Below, piece by piece: positions 1-4,200 of a stretch of DNA of 6,190 bases; positions within the stretch are counted from its first letter, which is position 1; each line of letters begins with the position of its first letter. The position numbers and the translations under genes were made by a program. Under the pieces are notes generated by a model. The model was not told where the DNA came from. It searched no databases and saw nothing but the letters and a program-made list of their open reading frames with translations. The stretch covers positions 1 to 6,190 of the forward strand of contig DATDKZ010000165.1 of NCBI GenBank assembly GCA_036519575.1, in the 5' to 3' direction. This DNA is from AC-69 sp036519575. Its GTDB lineage: Bacteria; Actinomycetota; UBA4738; HRBIN12.

Positions 1-132
1 GTCCATCACGAACAACGAGTCGAACCCCGAGTCCTCGGCGGCCGAGGCGATCTCGCTGATCCGGTCGAACAACGTCTCGTCTGGGAGACCGGGGAAGGTG
101 AAGCTCGGCAGTTGCAGTCCGAACCTGATCAT
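1..132 (-). CDS. Luciferase-like (LLM class) oxidoreductase, probably F420-dependent, N-terminal fragment
   Basis: Only the first 44 residues are present; the gene runs off the left edge. The reading starts MIRFGLQLPSFTFPGLPD and continues to GFDSLFVMD. This is the first beta strand and first helix of the LLM TIM-barrel fold, ending at the conserved (S/L)(F/W)VxD strand where F420- or FMN-binding members place active-site residues. Full members have about 280-330 residues, so most of the protein is missing. The ATG at 130-132 is supported by GGAGG at 137-141, four bases upstream. It lies 32 bases downstream of the sigma factor stop on the same strand, with no terminator or promoter visible between, so the two are probably co-transcribed. 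Known: oxidoreductases are common members of ECF41 regulons. Inferred: this enzyme is the regulon's oxidoreductase. Cofactor preference (F420 rather than FMN) is inferred from resemblance to actinobacterial members; the substrate is unknown. Confidence 0.85.
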   Translation of the reverse strand, partial: MIRFGLQLPSFTFPGLPDETLFDRISEIASAAEDSGFDSLFVMD

Positions 133-164
133 GCCGCCTCCGCGTGTGTGCGAGGACAATTGAA

Positions 165-1061
165 TCAGGTGTCGGTGCGATCGACCGAGATGTGGCGGAG
201 GTGGCCCAACTTGTCGGGATTGCTGACCGCGCGCACCGCCTGCACCTGGTCGTCGGCGATGTCGAGGGAGACCACCACGATCGGATGGCCCTCCGGATCG
301 AAGAAGACCGACCCCGGCTGCCCGTTGATCGTCGCCGGCTGAAGGCTGGTCACGCGGAACTGTTCGGCCTGAGCCCGGAAGCCGGCGAACAGCCTGGCCA
401 CCCGATCTCGGCCGAAGACGGGCCGCGGGAGCGCGGGCCCCTTGCCGCCACCGTCGCCGTACGCGACGACATCGGCCGCGAGCAGGCCGAGCAGTCCTTC
501 GGCGTCGCCCTCCGTGGCGGCGGCGAAGAACCGCTGGGCCAGATCCTCTTTCCTCTGTCGCGAAGCCTCGAACCTCGGCTTCTTCGCATCGACCTGCCGT
601 CGGGCGCGCACGGCGATCTGGCGACAGTTGTCCTCGGACTTGCCGACGACACGCGCGATCTCGTCGTAGCCGTAGCCGAACACCTCACGAAGGAGAAAGA
701 CCGCCCGCTCGACGGGCGACAAGCTCTCGAGGAGGACGAGGAACGCGAGGGAGAGCGAGTCCGCAGTCTCGGCGTGTCGTGTGACGTCCGAATCCTCGTC
801 GGTGAGCAATGGCTCGGGCAGCCACTGCCCGACATAGCTCTCTCGGCGCACGCGCGCCGAACGAAGGTGATCGATCCCGAGCCGGGTCGTGACGGCGGAG
901 AGGTAGGCCTTCGGCGACTCCACGGCCTCGCCCTCGCTGGTTGCACGATGGAACCGAAGGAATGCCTCCTGGACGATGTCCTCGGCATCGCTCACGCCGC
1001 CCACCATCCGGTAGGCGATAGCGAACATGTATGGCCGAAGCTCCTCGTACAGGTCTGCCAC
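165..1061 (-). CDS. sigJ: ECF41-family (SigJ-like) RNA polymerase sigma factor with C-terminal SnoaL-like domain
   Basis: An extracytoplasmic-function sigma factor that directs RNA polymerase to its own small regulon. Using the GTG at 1059-1061 (298 residues), sigma region 2 covers about residues 5-70 (AYRMVGGVSDAEDIVQEAF), the linker carries WLPEP at 80-84, region 4 covers about 103-155 (SPVERAVFLLREVFGYGYDEIA), and a SnoaL/NTF2-like domain covers about 173-290 with DGGGK at 203-207 and NPDKL at 281-285. The WLPEP, DGGG(R/K) and NPDK motifs are signatures of ECF41, whose C-terminal domain contacts the core and tunes activity in place of a separate anti-sigma factor. None is seen here. The frame is open to an ATG at 1089-1091, but that codon lies only about 5 bases from the expected transcript start and has no ribosome site. 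The GTG has GGAGG five bases upstream (1067-1071) and matches the start of SigJ homologues as I recall them. Probably autoregulated through the 1103-1129 promoter. Confidence 0.95.
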   Translation of the reverse strand: MADLYEELRPYMFAIAYRMVGGVSDAEDIVQEAFLRFHRATSEGEAVESPKAYLSAVTTRLGIDHLRSARVRRESYVGQWLPEPLLTDEDSDVTRHAETADSLSLAFLVLLESLSPVERAVFLLREVFGYGYDEIARVVGKSEDNCRQIAVRARRQVDAKKPRFEASRQRKEDLAQRFFAAATEGDAEGLLGLLAADVVAYGDGGGKGPALPRPVFGRDRVARLFAGFRAQAEQFRVTSLQPATINGQPGSVFFDPEGHPIVVVSLDIADDQVQAVRAVSNPDKLGHLRHISVDRTDT

Positions 1062-1066
1062 CCGCA

Positions 1067-1072
1067 CCTCCC
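1067..1072 (-). promoter_or_regulatory. Ribosome binding site that supports the GTG start of sigJ
   Basis: On the minus strand GGGAGG sits five bases before the GTG at 1059-1061. The alternative in-frame ATG ten codons upstream has no comparable purine run before it. Confidence 0.65.
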
Positions 1073-1102
1073 GAGTCTCGCGCGCTCCCATTCTGCCCTG
1101 GA

Positions 1103-1129
1103 GACGAGACAGCCGGGGCGTCTGTGACA
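1103..1129 (-). promoter_or_regulatory. ECF41-type promoter for sigJ and the oxidoreductase
   Basis: Reading the minus strand, TGTCACA (1129-1123) is the -35 element and CGTC (1106-1103) the -10 element, separated by exactly 16 bases. This is the consensus reported for ECF41 sigma factors. It lies immediately upstream of an ECF41 gene, so autoactivation is the natural reading. The transcript would start near 1095-1098, giving a leader of about 35 bases before the GTG start. Confidence 0.85.
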
Positions 1130-1149
1130 GCCCCCATATGCGGGGGTGG

Positions 1150-1176
1150 TGTCACAGGGCCGGGCGGTCCTTCGTC
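1150..1176 (+). promoter_or_regulatory. ECF41-type promoter for the small membrane protein and cupin unit
   Basis: TGTCACA (1150-1156), 16 bases, CGTC (1173-1176): the same element as the sigJ promoter, facing the other way. The two sites also share one base after the -35 (TGTCACAG) and the extended -10 TCGTCTCC. The transcript would start near 1182-1185, about 25 bases before the ATG at 1208. The two -35 elements are only 20 bases apart, so two holoenzymes may not fit at once. Confidence 0.85.
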
Positions 1177-1199
1177 TCCGTGTTCAACGAGACGAAGGA
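1168..1199. repeat. Perfect 11-bp inverted repeat over the -10 element and ribosome binding site
   Basis: TCCTTCGTCTC (1168-1178) is repeated exactly inverted as GAGACGAAGGA (1189-1199) around a 10-base centre. The left arm contains the CGTC -10 element. The right arm contains most of the AAGGAGG ribosome site (1195-1201) of the gene at 1208. A transcript from the predicted start near 1182-1185 would lack the left arm. The repeat could therefore act as a DNA operator in the initiation region, or as an RNA hairpin hiding the ribosome site only in transcripts that read through from further upstream. Confidence 0.85.
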
Positions 1200-1207
1200 G
1201 GCCAGCG

Positions 1208-1465
1208 ATGGCGCAAACGACCCGAGAACTCCACCCTATAGCCGCCCCACGTGGGATCGAGCTGGAAAGGTTGCTCCGCGATCGGGGGCCGCGATCCGAG
1301 CCCGCCTCTGGCCAACCCGGCCTCCTGTGGCGGTTGGTCGTTGTCGCGATGGGGTTCGGAATAGCCATCACCGGTTGGATGCTGATCCTGACCGTGTTCC
1401 TCTCGTTCATCGGCCTGCCCCTGTTCATGTTCGGATTGGCGCTGATGCAGAGCCAGGAACGATGA
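1208..1465 (+). CDS. Small membrane protein of unknown function, in the ECF41 unit
   Basis: An 85-residue protein I do not recognise. The first 38 residues are polar and charged (RELH, ERLLRDRG). They are followed by two closely spaced hydrophobic stretches, about 39-58 and 60-80, separated by little more than a Gly-Trp turn, then a short charged tail QSQER. This suggests a membrane hairpin with both ends on the same side, probably cytoplasmic given the arginine-rich N-terminus. The start is fixed by AAGGAGG at 1195-1201, six bases before the ATG; the frame is open further upstream but that part crosses the promoter. It is the first gene after an ECF41-type promoter and ends 74 bases before the cupin start, so both are probably on one transcript. 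Its role in the regulon is unknown. Nothing in it suggests a zinc-binding anti-sigma factor. Confidence 0.75.
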   Translation: MAQTTRELHPIAAPRGIELERLLRDRGPRSEPASGQPGLLWRLVVVAMGFGIAITGWMLILTVFLSFIGLPLFMFGLALMQSQER

Positions 1466-1527
1466 TCGGGACCACGACGCGGTCACCTCGATGGTTGAGG
1501 ATGCTCGCGGTCGCAGGCCCGACCAGT

Positions 1528-1533
1528 GGGAGG
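1528..1533 (+). promoter_or_regulatory. Ribosome binding site that decides the cupin start
   Basis: GGGAGG ends six bases before the ATG at 1540. The frame is open back to an ATG at 1462 that overlaps the previous stop as ATGA, but that start would add 26 residues (MIGTTTRSPRWLRM onward) with no cupin character. Confidence 0.6.
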
Positions 1534-1539
1534 ACGAGG

Positions 1540-1926
1540 ATGGAGGCGACGAGTGCATGGGGTGCCGTGTTCGAGAAGGGAGACGCCGGGAGGTTCACCG
1601 GCGACGTGTGGCTTTGGTCAGGGCCCTCGGCGGCTGATGGCACAAACGTGGGGATCGTCCACTTCTCGCCCGGGGCCCGGACGCGCTGGCACGCTCATCC
1701 GGGCGGGCAGTTCCTGTATGGGCTGACCGGCCGGGGACGCGTGCGATCCCGGGGCGGGCCCGGGCACGTGCTGGAACCGGGCGACATCGTTCACGTGCCG
1801 GCGGGGGAGTGGCACTTCCACGGGGGAGCTCCCGACAGCCCGGTGGTGCATGTCGCGGTGAACGGGGGCGGCGCGCCCGAATGGGGCGATCCCGTGACCG
1901 ACCAGGACTACGGCGAGGGGTTCTAG
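1540..1926 (+). CDS. Single-domain metal-binding cupin, related to cupin hydroxynitrile lyases
   Basis: A 128-residue single cupin barrel. Motif 1 is GARTRWHAHPGGQFLYGLTG at about 45-64, giving H51, H53 and Q57. Motif 2 is GDIVHVPAGEWHFHG at 81-95, giving H92. The third ligand is glutamine instead of the usual glutamate. To my recollection this H/H/Q/H set, with nearly the same spacing, is that of the manganese cupin hydroxynitrile lyase of Granulicella tundricola. The C-terminus WGDPVTDQDY also follows that family's W..(K/P)V(T/S)D.(Q/E)Y pattern. Such cupins are often annotated as (R)-mandelonitrile lyase-like or carboxymuconolactone decarboxylase-associated. The real substrate is unknown and cyanohydrin cleavage should not be assumed. 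It is the second gene of the plus-strand ECF41 unit. There is no signal peptide with the chosen start, so it is cytoplasmic. Confidence 0.88.
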   Translation: MEATSAWGAVFEKGDAGRFTGDVWLWSGPSAADGTNVGIVHFSPGARTRWHAHPGGQFLYGLTGRGRVRSRGGPGHVLEPGDIVHVPAGEWHFHGGAPDSPVVHVAVNGGGAPEWGDPVTDQDYGEGF

Positions 1927-1939
1927 TCGGAGCAGGCGA

Positions 1940-1945
1940 TAGGCT
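1940..1945 (+). promoter_or_regulatory. -10 element of a probable leaderless promoter (TAGGCT)
   Basis: TAGGCT ends six bases before the ATG at 1952, fitting the actinobacterial TANNNT -10 with transcription starting at the A of the start codon. No ribosome site precedes this ATG. No convincing -35 element is visible. Confidence 0.6.
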
Positions 1946-1951
1946 GGGCCC

Positions 1952-2605
1952 ATGGGCTCGACGAGCCGGGACGATCCGGGTGCCCGCAAGGACGGGTCGG
2001 CCGGCACGCCGGATCGTTCGTTCGTTGCAGCGGCCCGGGAGCCCATCATCGTGGCCATCTTCGTGCTCGCCGGGATCTTCGAGGTGCTATCCGGAGACCC
2101 TGTCGCCCACGGCGCCGTGCTTTTCGCTGTGGGTGGGTTGCTGAGCTGGGACGCGGTGCACCGCCGTCACCAGGAACCGGATCCGTCACCGGCCGAACCG
2201 TCGGTCGAGCCGATGCTTCGGCCAAGGGTCACGCCGTTGATCGTGTCCGTCGGGTTGGCCTACGCAGCCCTGGTGGGAACGTTCGGGCGGTACACGTGGC
2301 CGGCGACGGTCTCGGTCGTGGGACCGGGTGCCGCCGGCGTTGCGGTGGCGTGGCGCAGGCCCACCCGGCAGGCCACGGAACCGCTCGGCTTGGATCCGTG
2401 GGGGACGGTGTCATGGGTCACTGTGTTCCTGGCGCTCGCGCTGTGGGAGCTCGCGGCGCTGCTCCTCCAGCCATCGCTGACCACCCCGTCGGCTGCCCAC
2501 CCGACGATCAGCATGTTGACCGACCCGGTGTTGGCCTCGCACCTCGGGCGGTCGATCACCCTGAGCCTGTGGCTGGCGTTCGGCTGGCTGCTGTTGGAAC
2601 GATGA
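1952..2605 (+). CDS. Six-helix integral membrane protein of unknown function
   Basis: A 217-residue protein I cannot assign to a named function. After a polar, basic N-terminus of about 30 residues come hydrophobic segments near 31-47, 51-68, 93-111, 117-134, 152-172 and 200-215, which suggests six membrane helices in three pairs separated by hydrophilic loops. The loop at 70-92 is rich in Pro and Glu. The protein ends WLLLER right after the last helix. The ATG is supported by the -10 hexamer placement, and the gap from the cupin stop is only 25 bases. The gene overlaps the next one by four bases (ATGA), so the two are probably translated together and may form a complex. No catalytic motif, transporter signature or metal-binding pattern is visible. 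Confidence 0.75.
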   Translation: MGSTSRDDPGARKDGSAGTPDRSFVAAAREPIIVAIFVLAGIFEVLSGDPVAHGAVLFAVGGLLSWDAVHRRHQEPDPSPAEPSVEPMLRPRVTPLIVSVGLAYAALVGTFGRYTWPATVSVVGPGAAGVAVAWRRPTRQATEPLGLDPWGTVSWVTVFLALALWELAALLLQPSLTTPSAAHPTISMLTDPVLASHLGRSITLSLWLAFGWLLLER

Positions 2606-2802
2606 ACAGCCACGACATCACCGTTGCCGGGTACCTGGCCATTGCCTCATCCGGGATGGCGCTCGAGCTGCTCAGCCATCGGTCGCAGTCGAGGATCCCG
2701 GCGTTCGAGCAGGTGCTCAGCCGACTGATGCGCACGCGGTCGGGACGGATCGGTGTGGTGGCCGGTTGGGCCTGGCTCGGCATGCACTTCTTCGCCCGTT
2801 GA
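2602..2802 (+). CDS. Small membrane protein resembling DUF6186
   Basis: A 66-residue protein starting MNSHDITVAGYLAIASSG. It has one hydrophobic segment at about 7-25 followed by ELLSHR, a basic middle section (SRLMRTRSGR), and a second hydrophobic segment at about 50-64 ending GWAWLGMHFFAR. This layout, with a glycine/tryptophan-rich final helix and a closing H(L/F)F(V/A)R, matches small actinobacterial proteins annotated as DUF6186 as I remember them; the family call comes from memory, not a search. The ATG at 2602 overlaps the previous stop (ATGA), which points to translational coupling; the only upstream purine run is a weak GGA. The frame is open upstream to 2296, but that part lies inside the previous gene. 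Function unknown. Confidence 0.75.
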   Translation: MNSHDITVAGYLAIASSGMALELLSHRSQSRIPAFEQVLSRLMRTRSGRIGVVAGWAWLGMHFFAR

Positions 2803-2824
2803 CGGGAGAATGGACGGCCGAGGC

Positions 2825-3595
2825 TCAGTCGAGTGACTCGACCCGATCGCCGACCACGATCGTCCCGGGCCGGACGACGTCGCCGTACACGCCGAACTGG
2901 AGCTCCTTCTCCTTGGAGACCCCGCGATAGTTCCGAATCACGGACAGGGTGGGGAAGTCCCGCAGGCCGGTTTTGGGGTCGAGTGTCGTGATCACGCAGC
3001 GGGGGACCGGCTCGCCCACGCGGACCTCGGCCTCGCCGATGCGAACCCGCCGGCCAGACCAGCCATCCTCCTCATGTGGCTCGCAGCCCTCGATCTCCAC
3101 GAGCATGCGGAATCGCCCGGGGTCGATCGCACGGTCTCGGCCGCCCTGCCGGCTGAGTTCCGCGACCGAGGCCAGCGATACGAGCGTGACCGGCCGCTCG
3201 TCGGTCGCGTCTCCTGGCCTGTCCACCCGCGCCAACCGGATGCTGTGTCCGACATATCGGGACAGGGCTTCTTCCCAGTCGCCCTCCACGAGATGTGCGG
3301 GGACTGGGCGCCCGTAGAAGTCGACCGTGAGCGACTCGCCGTTCGGTGCGGCGGGTCCACTGACCACGATGCCCTCGGGCATCCGCAACGACAGGTGGTC
3401 CCGTGCCGCGTCGTACTCGGCTCGGATAGGGATGAGCGGCGTCTTTCGCGCGCCCGAGAACCGGCGTCCATCTTCGCCTACGAAAAAGAACTCTCGGTTG
3501 CCAACCGCGCCGTAGCTCTCGAGCATAATGCGTTCGGGGTTGTGCAGGGCCGTGGACTTCACCGGCGTGACGTTCAAGCGGGCGACGGTCGGCAT
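2825..3595 (-). CDS. MOSC-domain protein with N-terminal MOSC beta-barrel domain
   Basis: A 256-residue protein with the architecture of YcbX and the mARC proteins. The N-terminal beta-barrel domain (about 1-100) starts PTVARLNVTPVKS and contains NREFFFV and DGRRFSGARKTPL. The MOSC domain (about 120-254) contains GRFRMLVEIEG, GEPVPRCVITTLDPKTG and FGVYGDVVRPGTIVVGD. C200 in PRCVITT matches the conserved MOSC cysteine that ligates molybdenum in family members. Known: the family binds a molybdenum cofactor or carries sulfur and reduces N-hydroxylated compounds or moves sulfur. The substrate here is unknown. No ferredoxin domain is fused to it, unlike some YcbX-type proteins; a separate ferredoxin fragment lies at the right edge, but a partnership is only speculation. 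I chose the ATG at 3593-3595 over a GTG three codons upstream because the GTG falls on the -10 hexamer. The gene converges on the DUF6186-like gene with a 22-base gap. Confidence 0.9.
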   Translation of the reverse strand: MPTVARLNVTPVKSTALHNPERIMLESYGAVGNREFFFVGEDGRRFSGARKTPLIPIRAEYDAARDHLSLRMPEGIVVSGPAAPNGESLTVDFYGRPVPAHLVEGDWEEALSRYVGHSIRLARVDRPGDATDERPVTLVSLASVAELSRQGGRDRAIDPGRFRMLVEIEGCEPHEEDGWSGRRVRIGEAEVRVGEPVPRCVITTLDPKTGLRDFPTLSVIRNYRGVSKEKELQFGVYGDVVRPGTIVVGDRVESLD

Positions 3596-3602
3596 GCGGC
3601 CC

Positions 3603-3608
3603 ACGCTA
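3603..3608 (-). promoter_or_regulatory. -10 element of a probable leaderless promoter for the MOSC gene (TAGCGT)
   Basis: On the minus strand TAGCGT ends seven bases before the ATG at 3595, so the transcript would start at or next to the start codon. No ribosome site is present. A TTGAGC further upstream is only 12 bases from it, too close for a standard -35. Confidence 0.6.
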
Positions 3609-3658
3609 CCATCCGCGACGGCTCAACCCGTCCTGAGGATGCCGGGTACACGGCCTCG

Positions 3659-3683
3659 GTGGGCCCAGCAAGGCAGGGCCCAC
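3659..3683. repeat. Perfect 8-bp inverted repeat in the MOSC/nitrobindin intergenic region
   Basis: GTGGGCCC (3659-3666) and GGGCCCAC (3676-3683) surround a 9-base centre. The right arm covers the place where a -35 element for the nitrobindin promoter would lie (-10 at 3696-3701). The last part of that arm extends into GGCCCACGCT (3677-3686), which recurs exactly at 3598-3607 across the MOSC -10 element. It could be an operator; this is inferred from placement only. Confidence 0.55.
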
Positions 3684-3695
3684 GCTCGCCCGTGG

Positions 3696-3701
3696 TACCG
3701 T
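3696..3701 (+). promoter_or_regulatory. -10 element of a probable leaderless promoter for the nitrobindin/ATPase unit (TACCGT)
   Basis: TACCGT ends seven bases before the ATG at 3709, with no ribosome site before the ATG. The placement matches the MOSC and 1952 promoters. No clear -35 is visible; the inverted repeat occupies that position. Confidence 0.6.
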
Positions 3702-3708
3702 CGCCACG

Positions 3709-4200
3709 ATGGACGCGCCGGCGCTTCATCCGGACCTGAAGCCCATCGCGTTTCTTCTAGGGACATGGGTAGGCGAGGGAGAGGGCGACTGGCCCTCTTC
3801 GGGGCCCTTCCGCTACGCCGAGGAGATGTCCTTCGAGCAGGTGGGCGAGCCGTTCCTCCTGTACACCCAACGTAGCTGGGCCGACGGTGGTGAGCCTCTC
3901 CACTTCGAGCGAGGGTTCGTCCGCCCGACGGGCGCCGGCCGGGTCGAGCTCGTGCTGGCGCATCCCTTGGGTATCGTTGAGGTGTCGGAGGGGTCCGTGT
4001 CGGCGAACACGATCGACGTGGCCTCTACGACCGTGGCCATCACCGGGACCGGTTCGCCGGTCACCGAGCTCCGCCGGCGGTTCGAGCTGGAGGGCAACGT
4101 CCTTCGCTACGAGCTCGAGATGGCCATGCGCGACGTGCCGCTCACCCGGCACCTGAAAGGAGAGCTGAGGCGGGCGACGCCCGCCGCGGAACAACGATGA
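3709..4200 (+). CDS. Nitrobindin-like FABP-family haem-binding protein (putative peroxynitrite isomerase)
   Basis: A 163-residue beta-barrel protein, close to the usual length of about 160. The family motif GxWxGxG is present as GTWVGEG at 18-24. A C-terminal LTRHL at 145-149 puts H148 where nitrobindins have the haem-iron ligand (His155 in the 164-residue M. tuberculosis Rv2717c, as I recall). The hydrophobic start HPDLKPIAFLLGTW is also typical. Known: bacterial nitrobindins bind ferric haem and isomerise peroxynitrite to nitrate, and were earlier annotated as FABP-family proteins. Inferred: a cytoplasmic protective role against reactive nitrogen species. The gene starts at a leaderless promoter, and its stop overlaps the start of the metal ATPase as ATGA, so the two are translated as a coupled pair. 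Confidence 0.88.
   Translation: MDAPALHPDLKPIAFLLGTWVGEGEGDWPSSGPFRYAEEMSFEQVGEPFLLYTQRSWADGGEPLHFERGFVRPTGAGRVELVLAHPLGIVEVSEGSVSANTIDVASTTVAITGTGSPVTELRRRFELEGNVLRYELEMAMRDVPLTRHLKGELRRATPAAEQR

Noticed and set aside
144..1127. Long plus-strand open frame (327 codons) opposite sigJ.
   Set aside because: It is antisense to a sigma factor with clear family motifs. Its translation is low-complexity and Arg/Gly/Glu-rich with no domain, as expected opposite a GC-rich gene.
1130..1149. CCCCC-ATATGC-GGGGG hairpin between the two -35 elements, as a terminator or separate operator.
   Set aside because: It lies between diverging promoters where no terminator is needed, has no T run, and the outer symmetry follows from the two opposed TGTCACA elements. 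A regulator site cannot be excluded but has no independent support.
1484..1524. Short stem-loops (CCTCGA/TTGAGG and GGTCG/CGACC) between the membrane protein and the cupin.
   Set aside because: Stems of only 5-6 bp in GC-rich DNA are expected by chance, and no T run follows.
1027..1539. Upstream extension of the cupin frame back to 1027.
   Set aside because: It would cross the divergent promoter region and the membrane protein gene. The extra residues have no cupin character, and GGGAGG precedes the ATG at 1540.
2803..2824. Terminator between the convergent genes ending at 2802 and 2825.
   Set aside because: The gap is only 22 bases and shows no stable stem or T run.
3623..3628. TTGAGC on the minus strand as a -35 element for the MOSC gene.
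   Set aside because: The spacing to TAGCGT is about 12 bases, well below the normal 16-19.
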